In this document: positions 1 to 8,823 of the stretch, one piece after another
Numbering within the stretch: position 1 is the first letter of the stretch
Layout of the letters: each line of letters starts with the position of its first letter
Origin: an uncultured Prevotella sp.
GTDB lineage: Bacteria; Bacteroidota; Bacteroidia; Bacteroidales; Bacteroidaceae
Direction: 5' to 3'
NCBI GenBank assembly: GCA_900769275.1
Contig: CAAGGA010000133.1
Span: 1 to 22,527 of the forward strand
Length of the DNA: 22,527 nucleotides
Notes under the pieces: model-generated
What the model saw: the letters and a program-made list of their open reading frames with translations, nothing else
What the model was told of the DNA's origin: nothing
The model's database searches: none
Position numbers and translations under genes: made by a program

Positions 1-427
1 AAATGATGTAAATGGAGGTTAAATACGTTAAATCTTCACCTTTTTTGTATCTAAACAGAATCCATACTGCCACTTTTCTACCGTTTAGAGCGTATAATAC
101 TGATAATCAACTAACAACAGATACTGCTAATTGTAGAAACCTTGCCCATGTGGCATTGAAGAGCAAGGACACAGAGATTCATAAATTTGCATTTCCTTTT
201 GATAAAAAGTTGGGAAAATGAAATATTTCCACATCAGAATTTCAGGGATGTAGTCAGCAGTCAGAAAGGTAAGAATTGGCTTCTTTTTGATGTCCGTTCG
301 TCCATAAAAGGACGTAAAATTGGATAAAATCAACAAAAAACTCGGAATTATTCCGGAGAATATCCATTCATTTTTACAGGCTCTTCGGTTACCTTTGTAC
401 TGGAATTAACAACATAACCATAAACAA
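1..427. other. Intergenic region without a recognisable gene
   Basis: This stretch is visibly richer in A and T than the genes that follow. Two open frames of 69 codons occur (12-221 on plus, 127-336 on minus), but their translations have no family-like pattern and they overlap each other antisense, so I do not call them. The only functional signal I can support is a terminator-like hairpin for trkH at 335-358. A TACCTTTG string at 390-397 resembles a Bacteroidota -7 box on the plus strand, but it would only drive antisense transcription into trkH. Confidence 0.6.
335..358 (-). terminator. Likely intrinsic terminator of trkH
   Basis: Read on the minus strand, an imperfect stem (CTCCGGAA, loop TAA, TTCCGAG, one bulged C) is followed directly by six T residues. 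It lies about 70 nt past the trkH stop codon. A stem plus U-tract in this place fits factor-independent termination of the asd-dxs-trkA-trkH strand. The stem is short, so efficiency is uncertain. Confidence 0.6.
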
Positions 428-1882
428 CTACCTATCTTTCCAGAAAGAGGGGGTGAAGATTATCAGGACAGAGAATATTTCGAGACGCCCCATGAGCATA
501 AGGAGAGAGCACATCCACTTGGCAAAATCCGGCAGGTGATCCCATGACATCGTAGGTCCTATCTCCACTCCAAGCGTTGGACCCACGTTACTGAGCGTAG
601 AAATAGTGATCGTTATGGCGTTGGTGTTGTCCACTCCTGCCGCTATCATCGTGAAAGCACACACGATGCACATGATACAATAGATGGTGAGGAAAGCAAG
701 AAGCGTCACGCGCTTGTCGGTAGGGACGTTGTTTTCCGCTATCCTCAACGGCAGGACAGCCCTCGGATGAAGCATCTGGCGGAACTCATTGCGCACAATC
801 TTGAGCAGCATGACGCACCTGATGGACTTGAAACCGCCGCTCGTACTTCCTGCGCATCCACCCATGAACATACAGACTGCGAGAACGACCCACGTGACGT
901 GCGGCCATTGTCCGGCATCATCATTGAAAAGACCGGTGGTCGTGATAAATGACACGACCTGATAGACAGCACAACGAAAAGCACGTTCATAGCCATAATC
1001 GTTCCACAACAACAATTCCACCATGATGAACAGGGTGAAGAGGAATATCATCAGGACATAGAAACGCACCTCGGGATTACGGAAGAGATTACCGACCTTT
1101 CCCCTTATCACCATATTGTACAGCAGGATGAAATTGATTCCCGAAAGGAAACAGAAGAACGTGCTGGCATATTCTATTGCAGGAGAATGGAAGAACTCTA
1201 TGCTTTCGTTGTGAGTGGAGAAGCCTCCCGTGGCGAGTGTGGTCATGGCATGGTTTACGCTGTCAAACAAATCCATGCCCAAGGAATAAAAACACACGCC
1301 GCAGGCAACGGTCAAGACGAGGAAGATAGTCCATATACTCTTTGCAGAACTGCTCAGCCGCGGATGCAGCTTTGTCTTTATCGGTCCCGTTGCCTCCGCC
1401 GAGAAGACTTTCACCGAACCGCCAACCATGGAGGGAAGCACCGCAATGGTGAAGAATACTATTCCCAATCCCCCTATCCACTGCGAGAGACTGCGCCAGA
1501 ACAATATGCCGTGCGGCAGGATCTCCACATCATCCAAGATGGTGCAGCCCGTCGTGGTAAAGCCCGACATGGATTCGAAGTACGCATTGGTAAAGTCGGT
1601 AATGTAGCCTCCCGTCATGTAAGGCAGCGTGCCGAAGAGGCTGAACACGCTCCACGCAAGCGTCACGACCATGAACGACTCCCTCCTGCCGAGGGAATTG
1701 TCAGCGTCACGACCTATATATCTCAGGAGAAATCCCACGGCCTGCGTGGTCAGTATCGACACCAAGAAAGCGAACAAGTCATCTTCATGATAATGTATGG
1801 AAACGCCAAGACACAATATCATGAACAAGGACTCAAGAAAGAGAAGCGACCCTAAAACCTTGGAAATCAGTTTGAAATTCAT
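428..1882 (-). CDS. trkH: TrkH family potassium uptake protein
   Basis: This is the membrane subunit of a Trk/Ktr-type potassium transporter; it forms the K+ path in the inner membrane and works with the cytosolic TrkA encoded just upstream on the same strand. The 484-residue length is usual for TrkH. The protein is hydrophobic throughout and shows four selectivity-loop segments typical of the family: TTTGC near residues 109-113, ATGGF near 217-221, TTTGL near 314-318 and SNVGP near 431-435. The motif GGCAGSTSGG near 341-350 is also characteristic. The start MNFKLISKVLG is followed by a first membrane helix and is well supported. The gap to trkA is 98 bp, so the two genes are probably co-transcribed. 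Nothing looks broken. Confidence 0.95.
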   Translation of the reverse strand: MNFKLISKVLGSLLFLESLFMILCLGVSIHYHEDDLFAFLVSILTTQAVGFLLRYIGRDADNSLGRRESFMVVTLAWSVFSLFGTLPYMTGGYITDFTNAYFESMSGFTTTGCTILDDVEILPHGILFWRSLSQWIGGLGIVFFTIAVLPSMVGGSVKVFSAEATGPIKTKLHPRLSSSAKSIWTIFLVLTVACGVCFYSLGMDLFDSVNHAMTTLATGGFSTHNESIEFFHSPAIEYASTFFCFLSGINFILLYNMVIRGKVGNLFRNPEVRFYVLMIFLFTLFIMVELLLWNDYGYERAFRCAVYQVVSFITTTGLFNDDAGQWPHVTWVVLAVCMFMGGCAGSTSGGFKSIRCVMLLKIVRNEFRQMLHPRAVLPLRIAENNVPTDKRVTLLAFLTIYCIMCIVCAFTMIAAGVDNTNAITITISTLSNVGPTLGVEIGPTMSWDHLPDFAKWMCSLLMLMGRLEIFSVLIIFTPSFWKDR

Positions 1883-1924
1883 AGTCTATATGCTCAATGG
1901 ATAAGTCACCGGAAACTTTCTCCC

Positions 1925-1939
1925 TGTCATGCCATGACA
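1925..1939. repeat. Perfect 7-bp dyad between trkA and trkH
   Basis: TGTCATG and CATGACA flank a single C, giving a 15-nt dyad in the 98-bp gap between the trkA stop and the trkH start. Such a dyad could be an operator or the core of a small RNA hairpin, but a dyad of this length may also arise by chance. I see no neighbouring promoter-like sequence that decides between these. Confidence 0.3.
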
Positions 1940-1980
1940 TGAGAGGCGAAGACGGACGCTATTACAGGACAGAAACCACC

Positions 1981-3327
1981 CTACAGGAAGAATTTCTCGA
2001 TGCGCTTCATATCCGCATTATGGCAGAATACCACGACGTTGTCACCTTCCTCTATCTGCGTGCCGCCAGATATGAGCATTCCTTCCCCGTTACGCACGAG
2101 TCCTCCGAACGTCATGCCGTAAGGAATGCCGAGCTCAAAGACTTTCTTCCTCGTCACCTTGGAACCCGGCTGCGCCACGAACTCCGCCACATCAGCGTTG
2201 GCAGCCATGAGGAAACGTACGTTGGACACGTCCGCACTCATCAGCATCTCGTAGATATGGCTTGCGGCAATGGCTTTCTTGTTGATGATAGTACCTATGT
2301 CAAGGCTCTCCGCCATGTCTATATAGTCAAGATTCTCGACGAGGGCCACGGTCTTCCTCACCCCCATCCTCTTTGCCGTAAGACAGGCGAGGATATTCGT
2401 CTCTGCGTTACCTGTAAGAGCCACGAAAGCCTGAGTGCTCTTGATGCCCTCCTCGACGAGAAGGGAGACATCGCGCCCGTCACCATTGATTATCATCACA
2501 TCGTCGTTGGCAGGAAGTATGTCGTTGAGCCTTTCACACCGCTGCTGGTCTATCTCGATGATTTTCATCTTCATATATTCCGGCAAGGTGGCGACAGTGC
2601 GCACGGCGGTCTTTCCTCCTCCCATCACCATGACGTTCTTCACGTCAGCGTAATGCTCCTTTCCGACGAGTTTGCGGATAAGCGGGATGAAGTTGCGCTT
2701 GGTCATGAAATAGACGATGTCGTTGAGTTTCAGTTCATCATTACCGCCCGGAATGATGGTCTCGTTGCCCCGCTTTATCGCCACGACGTGATAAGGGTCA
2801 TCAGGTCCGCAGAGAATCCTGAGCGGACGATTGAGTATTTCCGCCGTATCACGCAGCTTTATGCCGAGCATCACGAGTGCGCCGTCATGCACATCCCAGC
2901 GTTGTCTCACCCATGACATCTTCAGACCATTGATGATATCCTTTGCTCCGAGCAGCTCCGGATATATGACAGAGTCAATGCCGACACGGTGCAGATGCTG
3001 CGAAAAGTCCGGGTCGGCAAACTCATAATCCTCCACCTTTGCCACGGTACGTCTGGCTCCGAGAGCCTTGGCTATCGAACAGGAGTTCATGTTCACGTGC
3101 TGGTCACCTGTCACGGCAATATAGAGGTCACAATGCGGCACGTCCGCCGTTATCATCGCCCTGATACTGCCCGGGGTGTCGTGGAGGGTCAGCACGTCAT
3201 AATCCGCACTGATACTGTCCAGACTATCCTCGTTGCTGTCAATGAGGGTGATGTCCTCGCTGTTTCTCGAAAGGAGTTTGGCGAGATAGGCTCCTATTTC
3301 CTTGGCTCCTGCTATGACGATTTTCAT
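1981..3327 (-). CDS. trkA: Trk system potassium transporter regulatory subunit TrkA
   Basis: TrkA is a cytosolic nucleotide-binding regulator that gates TrkH. The 448 residues contain two RCK modules in tandem. The first begins with MKIVIAGAKEIGAYLA, a Rossmann motif, with an acidic strand end at LIDSNED (residues 28-34). The second begins at NVMVMGGGKTAV (residues 231-242), with IIEIDQQRC (256-264) as its acidic strand end. TrkA_C-type regions lie near 142-220 and 367-448, ending in the typical EEGDNVVVFC pattern. In the first module GAKEIG replaces the usual GxGxxG spacing, as seen in other Bacteroidota TrkA proteins. The gene lies 47 bp after dxs and 98 bp before trkH on the same strand, which suggests one transcript. 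Confidence 0.95.
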   Translation of the reverse strand: MKIVIAGAKEIGAYLAKLLSRNSEDITLIDSNEDSLDSISADYDVLTLHDTPGSIRAMITADVPHCDLYIAVTGDQHVNMNSCSIAKALGARRTVAKVEDYEFADPDFSQHLHRVGIDSVIYPELLGAKDIINGLKMSWVRQRWDVHDGALVMLGIKLRDTAEILNRPLRILCGPDDPYHVVAIKRGNETIIPGGNDELKLNDIVYFMTKRNFIPLIRKLVGKEHYADVKNVMVMGGGKTAVRTVATLPEYMKMKIIEIDQQRCERLNDILPANDDVMIINGDGRDVSLLVEEGIKSTQAFVALTGNAETNILACLTAKRMGVRKTVALVENLDYIDMAESLDIGTIINKKAIAASHIYEMLMSADVSNVRFLMAANADVAEFVAQPGSKVTRKKVFELGIPYGMTFGGLVRNGEGMLISGGTQIEEGDNVVVFCHNADMKRIEKFFL

Positions 3328-3374
3328 ATTTTTCCCGTATTACGCCTTTAATTTCCTATATCAGGAGGTATTCC

Positions 3375-5297
3375 CTACTGCCCTCTCTCACAGTTGATGG
3401 CAGATAGTATTCCCTCGAAGTCGATGCCTACGATATGCTGCAGTTCCTCCACGGTACCGTGCTCCACGAAAGAGTCCGGCATTCCGAGGCGTCTCACATG
3501 CACGTCATAGTCATGGTCGGCAAACCATTCCATGACGGCGGAGCCCATACCTCCGTTCCTGACACCGTCCTCCACCGTGACAATCCTACGGAATTTCCTG
3601 CCTACCTCATGGAGGATATCCTCGTCGAGCGGTTTCAGGAAGCGCATGTCATAGTGTGCCATGCCGGCATTCTGCCCGAGAGCGCGTATCACCTGCTGCA
3701 CGGTATTCCCCACAGGGCCGATAGAGAGGACTGCCATTGCATCGCCATCCGTGAGCTTTCTGCCTTTTCCCACAGGCACTTCCTCAAGCGGGCAGTGCCA
3801 ATCGACGAGTACTCCCCGTCCACGAGGATAACGTATCACGAATGTCCCCTTGTCCGGCAACTGTGCCGTGAACATGAGCCTGCGCAACTCGTGCTCATCC
3901 ATCGGGGAAGAGATGGTAAGTCCCGGCACTGGTCTTAATGCCGCCATGTCAAAAGCTCCGTGGTGTGTGGCACCGTCCTCACCGACCAATCCCGCCCGGT
4001 CAAAACACAAGACTACGGGGAGGCACTGTATCGCCACGTCGTGTATGATGTTATCGTAGGCACGTTGCGCAAAGGCACTGTAGATATTGCAGAACGGCAA
4101 CAGTCCGTCCTTTGCCATTCCGCCCGAGAAAGTCACGGCATGACCCTCGGCGATACCTACATCGAACGCCCTGTCAGGCATGGCTTCCATGAGCTTGTTC
4201 ATGGAGCATCCCGTCGGCATGGCAGGCGTCACCCCTACGATTCTCGGGTTCAGCCTTGCAAGTTCCACGAGAGTCTCTCCGAAAACGTCCTGATACTTCG
4301 GGGGCAGGTTGTCATCATCGCTCGTGATTCTCTCGCCCGTATCGGGATCGAACTTGCCGGGGGCGTGCCATATAGTTGCGGCATTCTCCGCAGGTTCGTA
4401 GCCTTTTCCCTTTACAGTATGGATGTGGAGGAGTTTCGGTCCGCGCATATTCTTCAACTGTCGCAGCACCCTCACGAGTTCCCTGACATCGTGCCCGTCA
4501 ACAGGACCGAAGTAACGTATGTTCAGTCCCTCGAAGATATTCTGCTGTTCGCTGATAAGGGATTTGATGGAATTGTTGAGCCTTATGATGGCTTTCCTCC
4601 TGTTGTCGTTGAGAATCCCCTTGCTGAAGAGCCATCTGGCAGCCTTGTCCCGCCACTTGTTGTACGACTCGTTGGTGGTAAGGTTGAGTAAGTACTGCTT
4701 CATTCCCCCGACCGAACGGTCAATGGACATATTGTTGTCGTTGAGGATGATAAGCAGGTCATTGGGCGAAGAACTGACATTGTTCAGTCCCTCAAAGGCG
4801 AGTCCGCCACTCATGGCTCCGTCACCTATGACGGCAACGACGTGCCTCCTGCCGTTCCTGCCGTTTTCACCGCCCTCGCCATTTGGCTGTTTCTGCATCC
4901 TTGCAGCCACAGCCATACCGAGAGCGGCGGAGATGCTGTTGGAAGCATGTCCGCAGGTAAAAGTGTCGTATTCGCTTTCCGAAGGCGTGGGAAAGGGATG
5001 GAGACCGCCAAGCTTCCTGTTGGTGCAGAACGTATTGCGTCTGCCGGTCAGAATCTTGTGCCCGTACGCCTGATGTCCCACGTCCCAGACGATTCTGTCA
5101 TACGGCGTATTGAACACATGATGCAGGGCTACGGTGAGCTCTATGACTCCCAGACTTGACGCAAGATGCCCGGGGTTTACCGAGAGTTCCTTCACGATGT
5201 CATCACGAAGTTCCCGGCAAACCTCAGGCAAATCGTCCACCCCGACCTTTCTCAAGTCTTCGGGCGAATCTATCTTATTAAGAAATGTGTAATTCAA
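3375..5297 (-). CDS. dxs: 1-deoxy-D-xylulose-5-phosphate synthase
   Basis: Dxs condenses pyruvate and glyceraldehyde 3-phosphate with thiamine diphosphate to give 1-deoxy-D-xylulose 5-phosphate, the first step of the MEP isoprenoid pathway. Seen in the protein, numbered from the start chosen here: [10 protein letters not shown] near residue 75, the ThDP motif GDGAMSGG near 158 with NDNNMS near 186, and the transketolase segment [14 protein letters not shown] with its catalytic glutamate near 384. The frame is open 41 codons further to an ATG at 5420, but that stretch only translates the GT/AC-rich intergenic element. Homology-like sequence begins at [14 protein letters not shown], so I take the TTG at 5297-5295. 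This gives 640 residues, normal for the family. A Gly/Asn-rich loop ([12 protein letters not shown]) near 140-151 is a small lineage insertion. Confidence 0.94.
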   Translation of the reverse strand: MNYTFLNKIDSPEDLRKVGVDDLPEVCRELRDDIVKELSVNPGHLASSLGVIELTVALHHVFNTPYDRIVWDVGHQAYGHKILTGRRNTFCTNRKLGGLHPFPTPSESEYDTFTCGHASNSISAALGMAVAARMQKQPNGEGGENGRNGRRHVVAVIGDGAMSGGLAFEGLNNVSSSPNDLLIILNDNNMSIDRSVGGMKQYLLNLTTNESYNKWRDKAARWLFSKGILNDNRRKAIIRLNNSIKSLISEQQNIFEGLNIRYFGPVDGHDVRELVRVLRQLKNMRGPKLLHIHTVKGKGYEPAENAATIWHAPGKFDPDTGERITSDDDNLPPKYQDVFGETLVELARLNPRIVGVTPAMPTGCSMNKLMEAMPDRAFDVGIAEGHAVTFSGGMAKDGLLPFCNIYSAFAQRAYDNIIHDVAIQCLPVVLCFDRAGLVGEDGATHHGAFDMAALRPVPGLTISSPMDEHELRRLMFTAQLPDKGTFVIRYPRGRGVLVDWHCPLEEVPVGKGRKLTDGDAMAVLSIGPVGNTVQQVIRALGQNAGMAHYDMRFLKPLDEDILHEVGRKFRRIVTVEDGVRNGGMGSAVMEWFADHDYDVHVRRLGMPDSFVEHGTVEELQHIVGIDFEGILSAINCERGQ

Positions 5298-5314
5298 GAC
5301 TATTATATAAAAGG

Positions 5315-5428
5315 TGTGGGGTTGTCTTGTTGTTTGGGTGTCTTGTTGTTTGGGTGTTTGGGTGTTTGTCTTTCCAATGGAGTCGAATGCTACCAACCAA
5401 ACAACCATACAACTAAACAACTAAACAA
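5315..5428. repeat. Quasi-palindromic intergenic element, type A copy 1
   Basis: The whole asd-dxs gap is low-complexity. The left part is GT-rich and includes a perfect tandem 16-mer (GTCTTGTTGTTTGGGT at 5324-5339 and 5340-5355). The right part is AC-rich (ACCAACCAAACAACC, then AACTAAACAACTAAACAAC), so the arms are complementary in kind. Between them sits a non-repetitive core starting TGTTTGTCTTTCCAA at 5363 and reaching CTACCAACC. The same core, 31 of 38 positions identical by my alignment, recurs at 9500-9537 in another gap. Here it lies antisense to the flanking genes; at 9500 it lies sense. In RNA it would fold as a long imperfect hairpin. Confidence 0.75.
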
Positions 5429-6442
5429 CTACTTCACGCTGCCCACCTTGATGAGGTATTCTGCAATCTGCACGGCGTTGAGAGCCGCACCCTTACGTAT
5501 CTGGTCACCTGTAAGCCAAAGCGTGATGCCGTTGTCATTGGCGAGATCCTGACGCACGCGTCCCACATATACATCGTCCTTTCCTGCGCTTTCGAGCGGC
5601 ATGGGATAGACATAGTTCTGCGGGTCATCCACGAGGGTAACACCCTCAGCCGCCTTTAACGCTTCGCGCACCTGCTCTACGGTCAGAGGGTTTTCTGTCT
5701 CGACCCATACAGACTCTGAGTGACTGCGCAGGGAAGACACACGCACACAGGTTGCGCTGGTACGCACGTCGCTGTGCATAATCTTGCGTGTCTCATTAAA
5801 CATCTTCATCTCCTCCTTGGTATAGTCGTTCCCGGTCATCTTGTCAATCTGCGGAATGACGTTGTAAGCGAGCTGATGAGGGAATTTCTCCACGGTCTTC
5901 ACCTCTCCTGACTCTACCAGTTCCTTGTACTGCTGCTGCAGTTCTGCCATTGCGGCAGCTCCCGCACCGGAGGCGCTCTGATAGCTTGAGATGTGTATTC
6001 TCCTGATATGCGAAAGCTTCTCTATCGGCTTCAGCACCACTACCATCATGATAGTCGTGCAATTAGGGTTGGCAATGATATTGCGGGGACGGTTGAGAGC
6101 ATCCTCCGCATTGCATTCCGGAACCACCAGGGGCACATCATCACACATACGGAATGCGCTGGAATTGTCGATCATCACAGCCCCATACTTCGTAATCGTA
6201 TCGGCGAACTCCTCGCTTGTACCTCCGCCTGCTGATGTAAACGCTATGTCAACGTCCTTGAAATCATCGTTGTGCTGCAAGAGTTTCACCTCATATTCCT
6301 TGCCCTTGAATGAATATTTAGTACCGGCAGAACGCTTGCTGCCGAACAATACCAACTCATCCATAGGAAAATTTCTCTCATCGAGGATACGGAGGAACTC
6401 CTGTCCTACCGCACCACTTGCGCCAACAATTGCTACTTTCAT
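5429..6442 (-). CDS. asd: Aspartate-semialdehyde dehydrogenase
   Basis: Asd reduces aspartyl phosphate to aspartate semialdehyde with NADPH, the branch-point step towards lysine, diaminopimelate, threonine and methionine. The 337-residue protein opens with the NADP-binding motif GASGAVGQ (residues 7-14). The catalytic cysteine is seen at residue 128 in NPNCTT, the QSASGAG motif at 155-161, and the substrate-binding Arg/His pair in LRSHSE at 238-243. Length and motif order are normal for bacterial Asd. It is the first gene of the minus-strand cluster and is separated from dxs by a repeat element. A promoter with a good TAnnTTTG box lies 50 nt upstream. Confidence 0.96.
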   Translation of the reverse strand: MKVAIVGASGAVGQEFLRILDERNFPMDELVLFGSKRSAGTKYSFKGKEYEVKLLQHNDDFKDVDIAFTSAGGGTSEEFADTITKYGAVMIDNSSAFRMCDDVPLVVPECNAEDALNRPRNIIANPNCTTIMMVVVLKPIEKLSHIRRIHISSYQSASGAGAAAMAELQQQYKELVESGEVKTVEKFPHQLAYNVIPQIDKMTGNDYTKEEMKMFNETRKIMHSDVRTSATCVRVSSLRSHSESVWVETENPLTVEQVREALKAAEGVTLVDDPQNYVYPMPLESAGKDDVYVGRVRQDLANDNGITLWLTGDQIRKGAALNAVQIAEYLIKVGSVK

Positions 6443-6491
6443 TTCTTCTGTTTTGTTTAGTTGTTTTTACATATATTGTGTAATTGCAGTG

Positions 6492-6499
6492 CAAAAGTA
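6492..6499 (-). promoter_or_regulatory. Bacteroidota-type -7 box for asd
   Basis: On the minus strand the sequence TTTGTACTTTTGCA contains TACTTTTG, matching the TAnnTTTG -7 element of the Bacteroidota primary sigma factor. It lies about 50 nt before the asd ATG, leaving an A-rich leader of usual length. I cannot find a clear TTTG -33 box at the usual spacing, so the call rests on the -7 box and its place in a divergent promoter region. Confidence 0.55.
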
Positions 6500-6541
6500 C
6501 AAATTTTCGGATTAATCTTCGATAATTTGATATTTTTTTTG

Positions 6542-6549
6542 CAATTTTG
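6542..6549 (+). promoter_or_regulatory. Possible -7 box for the antiporter gene
   Basis: CAATTTTG, followed by CA, differs from TAnnTTTG only at the first base. It lies 31 nt before the ATG at 6580 in the AT-rich divergent gap. A TTCG about 20 bp upstream could be a weak -33 element. The gap must hold a plus-strand promoter because the upstream gene is divergent, but this exact placement is tentative. Confidence 0.35.
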
Positions 6550-6579
6550 CATCGTAATTAATGCCTGACGTCAATAAAA

Positions 6580-8697
6580 ATGCTTGATTTCTCCCAATAT
6601 TTTCCTATTACCAATCCCACTTTGATATTCTGCATGGTGCTGCTGATTATACTCGTTGCACCCATCGTGATGGGAAAACTGCGTATTCCCCATATCATCG
6701 GAATGGTACTTGCCGGAGTCCTGATAGGTCCGTTCGGGCTGAACATCCTGGAGCGTGACTCCAGTTTCGAGCTTTTCGGTCGTGTCGGGCTGCTTTACAT
6801 CATGTTCCTTGCAGGAATAGAAATGGATACGGAGGGGCTGAAAAAAGACTTATACAAAGTGTCCGGGTTCGGTCTGCTCACGTTCATAATCCCGTTTGTC
6901 CTGACATATTTCTCCTGCACCTGGTATCTCGGCTATTCCCCCCTCGCCTCCATACTGATAGGCTGCATCATGTCGAGCAACACGCTCATCGCCTATCCCA
7001 TCATCGTAAGATACGGACTTCAGCGCAACAGCGTCTCCACGCTCTCGGTCGGAGCATCCATGATGTCTCTGTTCATCGCCCTTGTCGTAGTGGCTGCGCT
7101 GGTAGGAGGTATCTCAGGCGGCACGGGGACACTGTTCTGGGTGCTCTTCACTGTGAAATTCCTCACGTGGTGCACCATGACGACATGGCTCATCCGTCAT
7201 CTGACGCGCTGGTTCCTGCGCAGGTATTCCGATTCCGTGATGCAGTATATCTTCGTCCTGTCACTCATGTTCATCAGTGCCACCACCTGTGAACTGATAG
7301 GCCTGGAGGGCATCTTCGGAGCTTTCTTCTCAGGACTGGTGCTCAACCGCTTCATCCCGTCAGTCTCTCCCCTGATGAACCGCATCGAGTTCATAGGCAA
7401 TGCCATCTTCATCCCATATTTTCTTATAGGCGTGGGAATGCTCATTAATACGAGGCTGCTCTTCGAGGGCGGCGACATACTGACGATAGTACTGTGCATG
7501 GTATTCTTCGGAACGATAGGAAAAGGTGCGGCAGCCTACCTCTCATGCTTCCTGTTCAAGCGCACATGGCGTGAAGGCAACCTGATGTTCGGCATCACCT
7601 CGGCACATGCTGCCGGCGGAATAGCAATGGTGATGATAGGCCTCGAACTGGAGACCTCCCCCGGACAATACCTTTTGGATGCAGAAGTACTCAACGGCGT
7701 GGTGATAATGATACTCTGCACCTGCATCATCTCCACCGTGATGACCGATTATGCCGCCCGTGACATCGTACTGCACAGGAAAGCGCATGGCAGCATGGCA
7801 GGAAAGAGCGACAAGGGCGATGACGAAAAGATGCTCATCCCGGTGAAATACCCCGAAACCTGCGACACACTCCTGGAAATGGCGATGCTGATGCGCAACG
7901 AGAAACTCGGACGCGGGCTTATTGCCCTCAACGTAGTCTATGACGACGCTGACGCTGCATACAACAAGCGTGAGGGACAACGCCTCATGAAACACCTCCA
8001 GCAGAAAGCGGCAGCCTCCGATGTCAAGATGCTGACACAGGTGCGTCTCGCCACGAACATCGCCAACGGCATAAAGCACGCTTTCAAGGAGAACGATGCC
8101 TCGGAGATAATCCTCGGACAGCATATCCACGACAACTCCACCCGCCGCTTCTGGGGACAGTTTGCGCAAAGCCTCTTCAACGGTCTTAACCGCCAGATTA
8201 TCATCACCCGCTGCACCATACCCCTTAGCACCATCCGCGTGTTCCACGTTGCAGTACCCTCCCGCGCGGAATACGAACCGGGCTTCTACCGATGGCTCGA
8301 ACGACTGTCACGCATGGTAAGCCGTCTAGGATGCCGCATCGTGTTCCACGGGCGCAACGACACCCTCTCGCTCATCAAGGCTTTCGCAGAGAACAGATAC
8401 GGCAGCATGCGTGCAGAGTATGTCAGCATGGAGCATTGGAACGAGTTCAAGCGACTCGCCTCCGAAGTGGAAGAACATCAGATGCTTGTCGTGGTTACCG
8501 CACGTCATGGCACCGTGTCATACAAATCGGCAATGGAACGCCTCCCTGACGAACTGACCACATATTATAGATATGACAACGTAATGATTATCTTCCCTGA
8601 CCAATACGGCAGCCAACCCGACATGATGACTTTCGCCACGACGCAGCACAGAGAACAGGAAAGCGTATGGGAGAGCCTGAAGAAATGGGTAGGGTAA
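6580..8697 (+). CDS. Cation/proton antiporter (CPA2-like) with cytosolic Usp-like tail
   Basis: This 705-residue protein has an N-terminal membrane domain (about residues 15-395) of the monovalent cation:proton antiporter-2 type. The family-like segment KLRIPHIIGMVLAGVLIGP (near 31-49) and the pattern LFGRVGLLYIMFLAGIEMD (near 65-83) are clear. It likely exchanges Na+ or K+ for protons in the inner membrane. The remaining 290 residues are soluble. They read as two Usp-like alpha/beta segments, starting at MLIPVKYPETCDTLLEMAM and at TIRVFHVAVPSRAEYEPGFY, with late strands ASEIILGQ and HQMLVVVTARHG. I infer a regulatory or nucleotide-sensing role for this tail. Ion specificity cannot be told from sequence. 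It is divergent from asd, with the potassium genes trkA and trkH nearby. Confidence 0.88.
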   Translation: MLDFSQYFPITNPTLIFCMVLLIILVAPIVMGKLRIPHIIGMVLAGVLIGPFGLNILERDSSFELFGRVGLLYIMFLAGIEMDTEGLKKDLYKVSGFGLLTFIIPFVLTYFSCTWYLGYSPLASILIGCIMSSNTLIAYPIIVRYGLQRNSVSTLSVGASMMSLFIALVVVAALVGGISGGTGTLFWVLFTVKFLTWCTMTTWLIRHLTRWFLRRYSDSVMQYIFVLSLMFISATTCELIGLEGIFGAFFSGLVLNRFIPSVSPLMNRIEFIGNAIFIPYFLIGVGMLINTRLLFEGGDILTIVLCMVFFGTIGKGAAAYLSCFLFKRTWREGNLMFGITSAHAAGGIAMVMIGLELETSPGQYLLDAEVLNGVVIMILCTCIISTVMTDYAARDIVLHRKAHGSMAGKSDKGDDEKMLIPVKYPETCDTLLEMAMLMRNEKLGRGLIALNVVYDDADAAYNKREGQRLMKHLQQKAAASDVKMLTQVRLATNIANGIKHAFKENDASEIILGQHIHDNSTRRFWGQFAQSLFNGLNRQIIITRCTIPLSTIRVFHVAVPSRAEYEPGFYRWLERLSRMVSRLGCRIVFHGRNDTLSLIKAFAENRYGSMRAEYVSMEHWNEFKRLASEVEEHQMLVVVTARHGTVSYKSAMERLPDELTTYYRYDNVMIIFPDQYGSQPDMMTFATTQHREQESVWESLKKWVG

Positions 8698-8701
8698 TAA
8701 T

Positions 8702-8819
8702 GGTTGTGGGTTGTTGGTTGGGTTACTTTTTCCTCTTGAGAAACCTCCATTGGCAACGCATTACTAACCCAAAACCCACAACCGAAAACCAACAACCAGA
8801 AACTAAACAACAAAACAAC
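8702..8819. repeat. Quasi-palindromic intergenic element, type C
   Basis: The gap between the antiporter and the ABC ATPase gene contains GGTTGTGGGTT (8702-8712) and its exact reverse complement AACCCACAACC (8773-8783), with further GGTTGGGTTA-like and TAACCC-like units inside and an AACCAACAACC tail. The core contains TTACTTTTTCCTC and AGAAACCTCC. It loosely resembles the 35-nt type B core, which has GTTAC, a central CCTC and AAACCTCC in the same order. The element starts five bases after the antiporter stop and reaches nearly to the next ATG. Whether it acts as hairpin, attenuator or terminator cannot be seen; there is no U-tract. Confidence 0.65.
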
Positions 8820-8823
8820 AAAA

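Noticed and set aside
12..336. Two small overlapping frames of 69 codons in the first intergenic region
   Set aside because: They are antisense to each other, have no conserved-looking motif, and lie in AT-rich sequence with no matching promoter that I can support.
1187..1855. Plus-strand frame of 222 codons opposite trkH
   Set aside because: Shadow of trkH on the other strand; Arg/His-rich with no recognisable pattern.
1897..2916. Long plus-strand open frame of 339 codons opposite trkA
   Set aside because: It runs antisense through the well-supported trkA gene; the translation is rich in His, Arg and Asp with no domain pattern, as expected of a shadow frame.
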